Shown here: piece after piece, positions 7,525 through 16,112 of the stretch | How positions within the stretch are numbered: position 1 is the stretch's first letter | How the letters are laid out: each line of letters begins with the position of its first letter | Assembly: GCA_963674665.2 (NCBI GenBank) | Contig: CAXXPL010000004.1 | Location: 248,001 to 312,000, forward strand | Source: G963674665 sp963674665 | Lineage (GTDB): Bacteria; Desulfobacterota; Desulfovibrionia; Desulfovibrionales; Desulfovibrionaceae | Direction of reading: 5' to 3' | Length of the DNA stretch: 64,000 bases | Program-made: the position numbers and the translations under genes | The notes under the pieces: generated by a model | Databases searched by the model: none | The model's input: the letters and a program-made list of their open reading frames with translations, nothing else | What the model was told of the DNA's origin: nothing

Positions 7525-8217
7525 TTACAGCATGAAAAAGGGGCTGGTGGAGGAGCTGTCCAGCCCGTCCTTGTCCAGGATCTTGATCACGCCCCTGGAC
7601 TTGGCAACGAGCCCGGCGTCCTGGAGCCGCGAGATGACGCGTGCAGCGGTCTCCCGCGAGGTGCCCACCATCTCGGCCACATCGCCATTGGTCAGGGGCA
7701 GGTCGTTGCCGATGCGCGAGGACAGCATGCTCAGGGCGTTGAGGATGCGCTTCTCCGCGCTTTCGTCGATGAGGTCCAGAATGCGGGTGTAGGCGCCGTC
7801 AATGAGGTCGCCCATGGTGTTGAGGATTCCGGCCGCCACCTCGGGGTTGCGCAGCACCCACTCCCGGAACAGGGGGCAGGGGAGGGCCAGCACAGCGGCG
7901 TCCTCGGCCACACGGGCGGAGAAATAACGAACGCGGGAGCGGAAGCAGGTCACGGCGTTCAAGGGCATGCCCCGCACGGCCACGAGGAAGGTGAAGACCC
8001 GCCCCGAGGGCGCTTCCCGCGACAGGATCACCTGGCCGCTCTCCACCAGGTAGAAGCTGTCCGCCTCATCGCCGGTGTGGAACACGTACTCGCCCCTCTG
8101 GAAGTGCAGCCGCCTGGCATGCCCGGCCAACTCTTCGAGAGCCTGTGGCGCGGCGCGGTTCAGGTTCACGTCCGCGTGCATGGTTTCGAGTGTTTGCTGT
8201 ATTTCAGCTTCTGGCAC
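7525..8217 (-). CDS. Crp/Fnr family transcriptional regulator
   Basis: The 230-residue protein has an N-terminal cyclic-nucleotide-binding-like beta roll (RLHFQRGEYVFHTGDEADSFYLVESGQVIL, then GRVFTFLVAVRGMPLNAV). A long dimerisation helix follows, then a C-terminal winged helix (LTNGDVAEMVGTSRETAARVISRL) of the Crp type. The Fnr N-terminal Cys cluster is absent, so oxygen sensing through an Fe-S cluster is unlikely. The effector is unknown. I chose the GTG preceded by AAGGAG at a 6-base gap. Upstream in-frame ATGs have no ribosome binding site and would add residues before the domain. It is divergent from the CHAT/STAND gene, which it could control. Confidence 0.87.
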   Translation of the reverse strand: MPEAEIQQTLETMHADVNLNRAAPQALEELAGHARRLHFQRGEYVFHTGDEADSFYLVESGQVILSREAPSGRVFTFLVAVRGMPLNAVTCFRSRVRYFSARVAEDAAVLALPCPLFREWVLRNPEVAAGILNTMGDLIDGAYTRILDLIDESAEKRILNALSMLSSRIGNDLPLTNGDVAEMVGTSRETAARVISRLQDAGLVAKSRGVIKILDKDGLDSSSTSPFFML

Positions 8218-8440
8218 ACAGGACTCCTTGAATGAAATGGACGCGCTGTACGCGCCGTGGCATTGCATACCCTGAAAACAGGGGTATGGCCATTTTCCGG
8301 AACGTGAGCCGGCAGAGTGGAAACCTGTGGCAAAATACTGCTTCACGTACGCCGCTGCGCAATGATACCGTTTCTGCCAAGAATACTACATGGGAAGCTA
8401 TTGATATATTGCTTTGTCGGCTTGTGAAGCGGAGGGGAAA

Positions 8441-11400
8441 ATGCACTGTGCCCTGATTGTGGATGAGAGTAGTGCACGGCTGTGGAACGAGGATGAACAG
8501 AAGGAACTGGGGCGGATCGAACTGGACCATGACGCGTATTCCCGGCTCCAGGAGATCAACACACGCTATGCGGCCTGTACCAATAGTGGTGACGCGGTCA
8601 AGTTGCTGCAAGTGGGGAAGGATCTTTACGAATGGCTGGACAATGGCACTGGCGGCGCGTTCACTCGCCTTGTGGACAGCTGCCAGGGCAAGCTGGTTTT
8701 CGAAGTCCGCGGCAACAAGGTGCGCAATTTCGGTGACAAGGTCTGGGCCGTGCTCAACGCCCCTTGGGAGGTGCTGGCAAACGGCCAGGGATTTCTGGCC
8801 CTGGACGCCATCCTGGGGTTCGCGCCCTGCAGGCGTTTGGGCGCTCCGGGGGCACAACGCGAGTTGAGCCCATGGCGGCTGGGCGTGTTGTTCATGGCCG
8901 CCGCCCCAACAGGGGCGCAAGAGCTGGACCATGAAAAGGAGGAACTGGGCATTATTCAGGCTGTGGGGCATCGGGACCTGGATCTGGTGGTGGAGGAGAG
9001 CGGGAATCCGGAATTATTGGCCAAACGCATGCGGGACACTGATGCCTTGCAGGTGGTGCACGTGTCCTGCCACGGACACAATGCCTGGAAAACGGATGGA
9101 GCCGATGCTCCGGTTCCAACGCTGTTTCTGGAAGATGAATACGGTGATGCACAGCCAACCACGGCAGAGCGGCTTGTGCATCTATTCGGGGATCAGCACA
9201 TTCCGGGCCTATTGTTCCTGTCCGCCTGCCTGAGCGCGCGGGCAGGGGAGCCGCAGGGCGCGGCCTGCGCAACAGTGACTCACTCCATGGCCGCGAACAT
9301 GATCCAGAGCGGGTTCCCGGCGGTGCTGGGCTGGGATGGGTCCGTGCTCGACAGCGCGGCGTCCTCTTTTGCCGCGAAACTGTACGCGCACCTGGCAAAC
9401 TGGGATTCCCTGGAGCAGTCCGCTTCCATGGCCCGGCGGGAAATGCTGCAAAGTGACAGCAAGGCCGAGCAACGGGACTGGCATCTGCCCCGGATATGGC
9501 TTGGCAAGGATGGGGGCGGCCCCATTGTGGGGGGCAATACAAAACGCTCCCTGGGTGCGGCCACGGCCGGGCACAAGGATTTTTTGGACATCAAAGGGGA
9601 AAAGGTGCCTGTGGCGCCTTTTGAGCAATTCGTTGGGCGGCGGCGGGAGATACAAACAGCCCTGCGCGTGTTGTGGCAAGGGGAGTTCGGCGCTCTGGCC
9701 CTTTTGGGCATGGGGCGTTTGGGCAAGTCCAGCCTGGCGGCCCGCATTGCCAACAGGCTGCGTCACGAATTACAATTGGTGGTGGTATTCGGACAATACG
9801 ACGGCCTGGCCATTCTGGAGGCAATAGGCGAGGCCCTGAGCGGCAACGCGGTTGTGCAGGAGATCATCGCGCGCCACAAACCGCGGGTACAAGGCGGTAA
9901 TGAAAATGCCCTGGCACCGGCTCTGCACGAGCTGCTCCAGGGGCCGTGTGAAAGCGACGCGCCAATCCTGCTGGTGGTGGATGATCTGGAGAGCATCCTG
10001 GGCAGGGAATCCCGGGACAAACAGCCAGTGCATCCGGACTATGAACCCGTGCTGCGCGCCCTGGTCCAGGCATTCGCTCCAGACAAGACAGAGAGCAGGC
10101 TGTTGTTCACCAGCCGCTATCCCTTTGACCTTCAGGGCTTGGAAAAAAAGGTCTTTGCCCTGGAGATTCCGTCCTTTCCCGAGGCGGCCCAGCACAAACT
10201 GCTCTGGCGGCAACAGGAGCAGGCCCTTGCTTTGGCCAACGCAAAGGGCGTGGGCCTGAGCGATAAAGAGATCCAGGAGCGTCTGGCCCTGCTGGGGCAG
10301 GCCCTGGAGCTGTCGCGGTACAATCCAGGACTGCAGGATTTACTAGGGGAAAAGCAGATCTTGTGTACTACAAAGCCCTTGGGGTTAGTGAAAAAAATAT
10401 TGGTACAGATGCGGTTGTGGCTGGAGCAGGAACGCGAGTCCCTGCCGGACGAACCGGAGATCAGGGAGTTTTTCGAGTCCCTGGCCCTGGACGCCCTGCT
10501 GGAACAGGCGGGAGAACAGGGCAGGGAACTGCTGGACTTGTGCCTGGTGTTTCACATGCCTGTGCCCGAGGAGATCATTGTCCAGCTCGGCCACAAGGTT
10601 GGGGGCGATGTGGCCAGACTCCGAGGGCTGCAGCTCTTTGACGTGCTCCCGGACGTGGTGAATCCCCGGACACGGGCTTTGCAGGTGAACCCCTTGGTAG
10701 CCAGCCGCTTGCACCCCTGGGGCGCGGATACGCTACGCCCCTTGCTGCAAGAGGTGCTGCCCCGCCTGTTCACCCTTTGGGGCGGAGAGGAACGCAGCAA
10801 AACACCAATGGGTACGGATATCGAACTGACCCGCCTGGCCCTTATTGCCAAGGATGTCACAATTGCCAAGGCCTGCGGCGTGAATGCGTTGCGCGGCCTT
10901 GAGGGGAGATCGTATCAGGCAGCGGCAATGATAGGCCAGGGGCTTGTGGAGCTGTATGATAAGAACAATATCACACCACAACTGGTGATACTCACAAAAA
11001 CAGCGGCCTCCTTGGCGGATAGTGGAGATGGGGAGCTGGCGGACAATCTGTTTGAACGCGCAATGTCAGTATTGGAGGGGATGCGTTCAGCAGGGCAAGA
11101 GGTGCCGGGTGAAGAGGAACGAGCACTGTTGTTGTACTATGGAGATCGATTGCAGAGGCAGGGAGAGTATGAAAAGGCGCAACATTGTTATGAGCGGGCG
11201 GCTCAATCGGCAACAAAACATAATGATGAAATAATGCTGGCCCAGGCAAAGGGTAAGATAGCGGACATCCTTTTTTCTCGAGGCGACCTTGACGAGGCCC
11301 TGCGTATCCGAGTTGAGGAACAACTGCCCGTGTATAGCCGTCTAGGTGACGTGCGTTCTTTGGCCGTGACGCAGGGTAAGATCGCGGACATCCTTTTTTC

Positions 11401-12412
11401 GCGTGGTGACCTTGACGAGGCCCTGCGTATCCGAGTTGAGGAACAACTGCCCGTGTATAGCCGTCTAGGTGACGTGCGTTCTTTGGCCGTGACGCAGGGT
11501 AAGATAGCGGACATTCTTTATGCTCGTGGCGAATTGGACGAGGTTCTACGTATCCGTAGGGAAGAGGAGATGCCGGTGTATAGCCGTCTTGGTGACGTGC
11601 ATTCTTTGGCCGTGACGCAGGGTCAGATAGCGGACATTCTTTTTGCTCGTGGCGACGTGAACGAGGCCCTGCGTATCCGGCAAGAGGAACAACTACCAGT
11701 GTATAGTCGTCTGGGTGACGCTCGTGAATTGGCCGTGACGCAGGGGCAGATAGCGGACATTCTTTTTTCGCGTGGTGATCTTGACGAGGCCCTGCGTATT
11801 CGTCGTGAAGAGGAAATGCCAGTGTATAGCCGTCTTGGTGACGTGCGTTCTTTGGCCGTGACACAGGGTAAGATAGCGGACATTCTTGTTTCGCGCGGCG
11901 ACCTGGACGAGGCCCTGCGTATCCGGCAAGAGCAACAACTGCCAGTGTATAGCCGTCTGGGTGATGTACGAGAATTGGCCGTGACGCAGGGTAATATTGC
12001 GGGCATCCATTTTTTTCGTGGTGACCTGGACGAGGCCCTGCGTCTCTATGAACAGGAGGTGCTTCCGGTTCTCAGACAATTGAAGGACATGAATTCCACT
12101 GCCCGTGTACTATTGATGATTGCCAAGGTGCTTATGGCACAGGAAAAGTATGACAAACTTGGTGACTATCTGCCCGAGGCCTATGCCCTGTTCAACCATC
12201 TGGGTAATCCTGATGGCATTTTTGAAACCGGCAGCTTGCATGGGCAGTTGCTGTGCGCGACAGGCCAGGAAGCCGAGGGCATGGAGGTGCTGGAGCATTG
12301 CCTGGAGGTCGTTAAAGGGGCGGATGGGCGGGAGGCTGCCGCACAGCTGGAGGCACTGATCCAGCAAGTGCGGGAGCGCCTGCAGTCCAACAACCAGGAG
12401 GACCCGGCATGA
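8441..12412 (+). CDS. CHAT protease - STAND (NB-ARC-like) ATPase - TPR protein
   Basis: This 1323-residue protein has three parts. Residues about 100-330 form a CHAT caspase-like domain: APWEVLANGQGFLALD, then HVSCHGH (His211 likely catalytic) and LFLSACLSA (Cys263 likely catalytic). Residues about 395-700 form a STAND NTPase with Walker A GMGRLGKSS (423-431, Lys429), Walker B LLVVDDLE (Asp514-Asp515) and the TSR sensor-like motif (557-559). The C-terminal half is TPR helices, including seven 41-residue repeats at 938-1224. Known relatives keep a protease or effector inactive until the repeat region senses a trigger and the ATPase oligomerises. I infer a conflict or antiphage role. The ATG at 8441 has GGAGGGG 3 bases upstream. 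It overlaps the next gene by ATGA. Confidence 0.9.
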   Translation: MHCALIVDESSARLWNEDEQKELGRIELDHDAYSRLQEINTRYAACTNSGDAVKLLQVGKDLYEWLDNGTGGAFTRLVDSCQGKLVFEVRGNKVRNFGDKVWAVLNAPWEVLANGQGFLALDAILGFAPCRRLGAPGAQRELSPWRLGVLFMAAAPTGAQELDHEKEELGIIQAVGHRDLDLVVEESGNPELLAKRMRDTDALQVVHVSCHGHNAWKTDGADAPVPTLFLEDEYGDAQPTTAERLVHLFGDQHIPGLLFLSACLSARAGEPQGAACATVTHSMAANMIQSGFPAVLGWDGSVLDSAASSFAAKLYAHLANWDSLEQSASMARREMLQSDSKAEQRDWHLPRIWLGKDGGGPIVGGNTKRSLGAATAGHKDFLDIKGEKVPVAPFEQFVGRRREIQTALRVLWQGEFGALALLGMGRLGKSSLAARIANRLRHELQLVVVFGQYDGLAILEAIGEALSGNAVVQEIIARHKPRVQGGNENALAPALHELLQGPCESDAPILLVVDDLESILGRESRDKQPVHPDYEPVLRALVQAFAPDKTESRLLFTSRYPFDLQGLEKKVFALEIPSFPEAAQHKLLWRQQEQALALANAKGVGLSDKEIQERLALLGQALELSRYNPGLQDLLGEKQILCTTKPLGLVKKILVQMRLWLEQERESLPDEPEIREFFESLALDALLEQAGEQGRELLDLCLVFHMPVPEEIIVQLGHKVGGDVARLRGLQLFDVLPDVVNPRTRALQVNPLVASRLHPWGADTLRPLLQEVLPRLFTLWGGEERSKTPMGTDIELTRLALIAKDVTIAKACGVNALRGLEGRSYQAAAMIGQGLVELYDKNNITPQLVILTKTAASLADSGDGELADNLFERAMSVLEGMRSAGQEVPGEEERALLLYYGDRLQRQGEYEKAQHCYERAAQSATKHNDEIMLAQAKGKIADILFSRGDLDEALRIRVEEQLPVYSRLGDVRSLAVTQGKIADILFSRGDLDEALRIRVEEQLPVYSRLGDVRSLAVTQGKIADILYARGELDEVLRIRREEEMPVYSRLGDVHSLAVTQGQIADILFARGDVNEALRIRQEEQLPVYSRLGDARELAVTQGQIADILFSRGDLDEALRIRREEEMPVYSRLGDVRSLAVTQGKIADILVSRGDLDEALRIRQEQQLPVYSRLGDVRELAVTQGNIAGIHFFRGDLDEALRLYEQEVLPVLRQLKDMNSTARVLLMIAKVLMAQEKYDKLGDYLPEAYALFNHLGNPDGIFETGSLHGQLLCATGQEAEGMEVLEHCLEVVKGADGREAAAQLEALIQQVRERLQSNNQEDPA
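11252..12112 (+). repeat. seven tandem 123-bp repeats encoding 41-residue TPR units
   Basis: Units begin at 11252, 11375, 11498, 11621, 11744, 11867 and 11990, all in frame. Each encodes a copy like GKIADILFSRGDLDEALRIR followed by EEQLPVYSRLGDVRSLAVTQ. Units 1 and 2 differ at only a few bases and the last unit is the most divergent. Such near-identity at DNA level points to recent duplication or gene conversion inside the sensor region of the CHAT-STAND protein. Confidence 0.95.
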
Positions 12413-12882
12413 GTCCGCGGTTTTTCATTCAAGGGGCTGACTCGCAGGAAGTGGCCCAGGGGCTGGAGGCCTATCTTGCGGAGCAGGGGATGCGGCCCAC
12501 ACTAACGCCTACGCCCCCACAGCAAGTGGAGGGGGCACGGGACCTGGCAACAGGTCTTGCCATTGGCATTGGCTTGGCAACATTCGTGATTTCCATTCCA
12601 TCGGGTATTTTCAATTCCCTGCAGCTCTACGACCGCTTCACATCCAAGGAATCAAACAAGCCGGAGAATCCAGGGGAGCTGGACTTGCTCCGGGCGCAGC
12701 GCATGGAGCAGCGGCGTAAGGCCAAAGCCATTATCGAGAAATATCGGGAGCTGTCCCAGGGAAAGGACGTGACCGTCCTGGTGCAAGGGGCGGCCCGGGA
12801 CCGGGACCTGGCGCAACTGACCGTAGACGAGTTGCTCGCCCTTGTCCTGGAGCTTCAGGAACAGGACAAGGGGCGGGACTGA
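12409..12882 (+). CDS. small single-helix membrane protein paired with the CHAT-STAND gene
   Basis: The 157-residue product starts within the stop of the CHAT-STAND gene (ATGA), so the two are coupled. Visible parts are an N-terminal stretch MSPRFFIQGADSQEV, a hydrophobic helix GLAIGIGLATFVISIPSGIF at about residues 49-68, a charged region rich in Arg/Lys/Glu, and a C-terminal strand-helix (DVTVLVQGAARDRDLAQL). The layout of a short alpha/beta segment, one hydrophobic helix and a late beta strand recalls the 'effector-associated constant component' (EACC1) proteins described next to NTP-dependent conflict ATPases. That link is an inference from layout, not a proven match. Confidence 0.75.
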   Translation: MSPRFFIQGADSQEVAQGLEAYLAEQGMRPTLTPTPPQQVEGARDLATGLAIGIGLATFVISIPSGIFNSLQLYDRFTSKESNKPENPGELDLLRAQRMEQRRKAKAIIEKYRELSQGKDVTVLVQGAARDRDLAQLTVDELLALVLELQEQDKGRD

Positions 12883-12985
12883 AGCACAAGTTATTTGTGT
12901 TGGTTATGAATTCTATTGGGCTGGTGCAACACCGTACACATCACCCAACAGCGCCATACCATTAAAAAATTTTGAAGGTGGGGGT

Positions 12986-13024
12986 CCGGGGGAGGGATCT
13001 TTTTATAAAAGATCCCTCCCCCGG
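12986..13024 (+). terminator. strong hairpin terminator after the CHAT-STAND operon
   Basis: An 18-bp perfect stem, CCGGGGGAGGGATCTTTT with its complement, closes on a 3-base loop. The left flank (GGGGGTCC) recurs before a similar hairpin after alaS. It separates the CHAT-STAND operon from the convergent LysR gene and can work on both strands. Confidence 0.85.
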
Positions 13025-13989
13025 CAATCCTCATTATTTGTATTTTTCCTCTCCCTCTTCTTCCCCTGTCTTTTCCTTTCCACAAACTCTTGCAGCTCGT
13101 CCCAGGCGATGGTGGCGGCGCGGGAGAGGTAGCGTTTCTCCACCTTGGCGGCGCAGGATTGCAGGAACGGGAAGTCCGGGGGCAGGCCGCAGAGCAGGAA
13201 GGATTCTTCCATGCGCCTGGGGATTTCGCTGCGCGGCACAAAGCCAAGGGCCTGGAGCCCCTGCTCCAGCAGGTTCACGATGGTCTCGGCGCTGGGGCTG
13301 GTGAACACGATTTTCGGGGCGATGCCGCGCCCCTTGAGAAAGTCCATGACCTGCCTGAACATGCCGCCTCCTTCGGCGCGGCGGAAAATGGCCAGGGGCT
13401 TGTCGTGCAGGCTCTCAACAACCAGGGGCGCTCCGTGTCGGGCGGCGCGTTCAAAGGGCTCCGAGGCCAGGGCGGGGGGGACCACGATGCAGGGGCGCAC
13501 AGGGGGCAGGGGCGTGACCAGGAGCCCCTCGTCCTGTTCCGGCCGCACCATGATGCCGAAGTCATAGGCGTGCTCCAGCAGCTTGAGCTTGAGCACGGTG
13601 CTGTCCTCCACGATGACCTGCGTCGCGATTCCGGGATAGCGGGCCTGGAACCCGGGGAGGAACTCGTAGAGCAGGGACATGCACAGGGTGGTGCTGCCTA
13701 TGGTGACCTGCCCCTCTGTTTCCAGGGACGAGGCCTTGACCTCCCCGGGGATGTCCTCCACCAGATCCAGCACGTGCAGGGCCCGCTGGTACAGGGCCTG
13801 TCCGGCCCGGGTGACCTCCCACTCCGTGCCGGAGCGGTGGATCAGGGTGACGCCCAGCTCCAGCTCCAGCTCCTTGAGCCGCTTGCTCAAGGGGGGCTGG
13901 GACACGTGCAGCACCCGCGCGGCCCGGCTGATCTGCCCCTGTTCGACTATTGTCTTGAAATACAACAATTTTTTGAGACTGATATCCAT
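13003..13989 (-). CDS. LysR family transcriptional regulator
   Basis: The 328-residue protein has an N-terminal winged HTH (LYFKTIVEQGQISRAARVLH, then VSQPPLSKRLKELELELGV) and a C-terminal periplasmic-binding-like effector domain beginning at GQVTIGSTTLCMSLLYEFLP. The start ATG has AGGGAG upstream. A longer frame continues upstream but runs antisense to the UbiD gene and has no family match. It is divergent from that gene and shares with it a palindrome of the LysR type, so it most likely regulates the decarboxylase genes. The C-terminus is very basic (KRQGKKRERKN). Confidence 0.92.
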   Translation of the reverse strand: MDISLKKLLYFKTIVEQGQISRAARVLHVSQPPLSKRLKELELELGVTLIHRSGTEWEVTRAGQALYQRALHVLDLVEDIPGEVKASSLETEGQVTIGSTTLCMSLLYEFLPGFQARYPGIATQVIVEDSTVLKLKLLEHAYDFGIMVRPEQDEGLLVTPLPPVRPCIVVPPALASEPFERAARHGAPLVVESLHDKPLAIFRRAEGGGMFRQVMDFLKGRGIAPKIVFTSPSAETIVNLLEQGLQALGFVPRSEIPRRMEESFLLCGLPPDFPFLQSCAAKVEKRYLSRAATIAWDELQEFVERKRQGKKRERKNTNNEDCRGRDLL

Positions 13990-14040
13990 GAGTTCTCCCT
14001 GATCGAGATGTAGCAGCGGGGCGGGGCGTCTGTCCATGGC

Positions 14041-14059
14041 GTATTCCCTGAGGGAATAC
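14041..14059. promoter_or_regulatory. LysR-box-like palindrome between the LysR gene and the UbiD gene
   Basis: GTATTCCCTGAGGGAATAC is a perfect 19-base palindrome (9 + 1 + 9) that contains the T-N11-A arrangement typical of LysR operators. It lies about 50 bases from the LysR start and 90 bases from the decarboxylase start, as expected for autoregulation and divergent activation. Confidence 0.65.
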
Positions 14060-14148
14060 CCTCTGAAAGCAAAAGGTATTTTACCTGACGCTGTCCGGGG
14101 TCCTAAAGTGCGGCCAATACGTTGAAACCACAACCAAGGTGACATTCC

Positions 14149-15612
14149 ATGAACGATAATTCCGTGAATGATCTGCGCTCCGCACTGGAGCTTCTGAAAA
14201 CCATCCCGGGCCAGTACCACGAGACCGATGTGGAGGTGGACCCCAATGCCGAGCTTTCGGGCGTGTACCGCCATATCGGCGGCGGGGGCACCATCCAGCG
14301 CCCCACAAAACTGGGGCCGGCCATGGTCTTCAACAACATCAAGGGATTTCCCGACGCTCGCGTGGCCATCGGCCTGGTGGGCAGCCGGGAGCGGGTGGGG
14401 CATCTGCTTGGGGCACAGCCGGAGCGGCTGGGGTTCCATATGAACGCCGCGCTCCAGAATACCGTTGATCCGGTGCTGGTCTCCAACGAGGACGCGCCCT
14501 GCCAGGAGGTGGTGCACCGCGCCACGGATCCGGGCTTCGACATCCGCAAACTGCTCCCCGCGCCCACGAATACGCCGGACGACTGCGGCCCGTTCATCAC
14601 CATGGGGCTGGTCTATGCCGAGGACCCGGAGAACGGGGACCAGAACGTGACCATCCACCGCCAATGTCTGCAGTCCGCGGACGAGATTTCCATGTATTTC
14701 GTGCCGGGGCGGCACATCGACACATTTCGCCAAAAGGCCGAGAACATGGGCAAGGCCTTGCCCATCACCGTGAACATCGGCCTGGACCCGGCCATATACA
14801 TCGCCTCCTGCTTCGAGCCGCCGGTGACGCCCCTGGGCTTCAACGAGTTGTGCATCGCCGGGGGGTTGCGCAAGGCCCCTGTGGAGTTGTGCAAGGCCGT
14901 GAGCGTGGACACCAAGGCCATTGCCCGGGCCGAGATCGTCATCGAGGGCGAGCTGCTGCCGGAGCGGCGCGTGGTTGAGGATCAGAACTCCCACACCGGC
15001 TATGCCATGCCGGAGTTTCCGGGCTACACCGGCCCGGCCAACCCCTCGGTGCCGGTGTTCAAGGTCAAGGCCGTGACCCATCGCGTCAGGCCCATCATGC
15101 AGACCACCATCGGCCCCTCCGAGGAGCATGTGAGCATGGCGGGCATCCCCACCGAGGCCAGCATCATTCAGATGGTGGAGCGGGCCATGCCGGGGCGGCT
15201 GCTGAACATCTACGCCCACAGCTGCGGCGGGGGCAAGCTCACCGCGGTGATGCAGTTCAAGAAGCTGGGCCCCAGCGACGAGGGGCGCCAGCGCCAGGCC
15301 GCGCTGGTTGCGTTTTCGTCATTCCCGGAGCTCAAGAACATCTTTCTGGTGGACGAGGACGTGGACCCCTTCGACACCAATGACGTGCTCTGGGCCCTGA
15401 GCACGCGCGCCCAGGGGGATGTGGACATCATCACCATTCCGGGGGTGCGCTGCCACCCGCTGGACCCGTCCCAGCGGCCGGAGATGAGCCCGTCGATCAC
15501 GCAAACCGGGATGTCCTGCAAGACCATTTTCGATTGTACTGTGCCGGTGGCGCAAAAGGACCACTTCCGGCGCGCCAGGTTTTTGGAAATCGATCATACG
15601 CCCTACCTCTGA
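14149..15612 (+). CDS. UbiD family prenylated-FMN-dependent (de)carboxylase
   Basis: This 487-residue protein of normal UbiD length has family segments IQRPTKLGPAMVFNNI near residues 48-63, QCLQSADEISMYFVPGRHI in the middle, and GPSEEHVSMAGIPTEASI, whose acidic pair fits the catalytic Glu region. UbiD enzymes reversibly decarboxylate aromatic or unsaturated acids using the prFMN made by UbiX. A UbiX and an LpdD-like gene lie 500 bases downstream, so a complete cofactor system is present. The substrate is unknown, and ubiquinone synthesis is not indicated by the context, which is catabolic. Confidence 0.9.
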   Translation: MNDNSVNDLRSALELLKTIPGQYHETDVEVDPNAELSGVYRHIGGGGTIQRPTKLGPAMVFNNIKGFPDARVAIGLVGSRERVGHLLGAQPERLGFHMNAALQNTVDPVLVSNEDAPCQEVVHRATDPGFDIRKLLPAPTNTPDDCGPFITMGLVYAEDPENGDQNVTIHRQCLQSADEISMYFVPGRHIDTFRQKAENMGKALPITVNIGLDPAIYIASCFEPPVTPLGFNELCIAGGLRKAPVELCKAVSVDTKAIARAEIVIEGELLPERRVVEDQNSHTGYAMPEFPGYTGPANPSVPVFKVKAVTHRVRPIMQTTIGPSEEHVSMAGIPTEASIIQMVERAMPGRLLNIYAHSCGGGKLTAVMQFKKLGPSDEGRQRQAALVAFSSFPELKNIFLVDEDVDPFDTNDVLWALSTRAQGDVDIITIPGVRCHPLDPSQRPEMSPSITQTGMSCKTIFDCTVPVAQKDHFRRARFLEIDHTPYL

Positions 15613-15689
15613 GTTGGGGGGCATACGGCTTGTTTCCGGGGGGAAACCTTTTTGAAAATATGGTTATTACCTTAGCTCAGCAAGATTTG

Positions 15690-15728
15690 CCGGGGGGAAA
15701 CCTTTCTGAAGAAAGGTTCTCCCCCCGG
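15690..15728 (+). terminator. GGGGGGAAACC-type hairpin terminator after the UbiD gene
   Basis: CCGGGGGGAAACCTTTC pairs with GAAAGGTTCTCCCCCCGG (one bulge), followed by GACCCCCCTTCCC, the same tail seen after alaS and icd. A partial first arm of the same family occurs about 40 bases upstream. Confidence 0.75.
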
Positions 15729-15840
15729 ACCCCCCTTCCCAAGACTTTTGTTGGGCGGCGGTAGTAATTGTCAAGTGATGACGTCACATGTTGACAAAAG
15801 TTGTGGACAAGGTTTCGAAACGGGGATAGGGTGAGGTCCA

Positions 15841-15854
15841 GGGTACGGTACCCC
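15841..15854. promoter_or_regulatory. GGTACnGTA motif, copy 1
   Basis: GGGTACGGTACCCC contains the palindrome GGTACGGTACC. Related copies lie at 15956, 17402, 17431 and 17524, all in the two intergenic regions flanking ubiX-lpdD. The spacing and confinement to these gaps suggest an operator shared by the UbiX and 2-oxoacid oxidoreductase promoters. Confidence 0.5.
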
Positions 15855-15955
15855 AGAGTTCAGAACGCCGGCGAAGCCTGACAGCAAGTGGATTCAGAGG
15901 CTCACCGGCATTGTCTGGAAAAGGATTTTGGTTGGATACTTGTCGTCTTTTGTCT

Positions 15956-15969
15956 GGGGTACAGTATAC
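15956..15969. promoter_or_regulatory. GGTACnGTA motif, copy 2
   Basis: GGGGTACAGTATAC ends in the palindrome GTATAC, which is common in GntR-family operators. It lies about 145 bases before the UbiX start. Confidence 0.5.
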
Positions 15970-16051
15970 GAAGATGCGACAACTATCTGAAATGTAAGTT
16001 GATAAGCAATGAGCAGGGCTTTCCAATAAATAATTTCGAAGAGGGTGTTCC

Positions 16052-16079
16052 GGGAAGAGCGTTTTAAAAAGCCCTTCCC
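16052..16079 (+). terminator. hairpin ahead of the UbiX gene
   Basis: GGGAAGAGCGTTTT pairs with AAAAAGCCCTTCCC with one mismatch. It lies in the probable leader of ubiX, so it could be an attenuator or a leftover terminator of the dispersed family. Confidence 0.45.
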
Positions 16080-16112
16080 TCGAAGCGAATCTCGAAAAGG
16101 ACGTCACGACAC

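Larger units (their letters stand above)
15613..16112 (+). other. 500-base intergenic region between the UbiD and UbiX genes
   Basis: No credible coding region is seen. It holds a hairpin terminator (15690-15728), a Crp-like dyad GTGATGACGTCAC at 15775, two copies of a GGTACnGTA motif (15841 and 15956), and a second hairpin (16052-16079) about 30 bases before the UbiX start. The ubiX-lpdD pair therefore probably has its own regulated promoter here. Confidence 0.6.

Noticed and set aside
11252..12112. Tandem repeats as a possible CRISPR array
   Set aside because: There are no unique spacers. The 123-base units are contiguous, in frame and encode TPRs.
13990..15219. A long minus-strand extension of the LysR frame through the UbiD gene
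   Set aside because: The LysR protein starts at MDISLKKLLYF with its own ribosome binding site. The extension has no family sequence and is antisense to UbiD.
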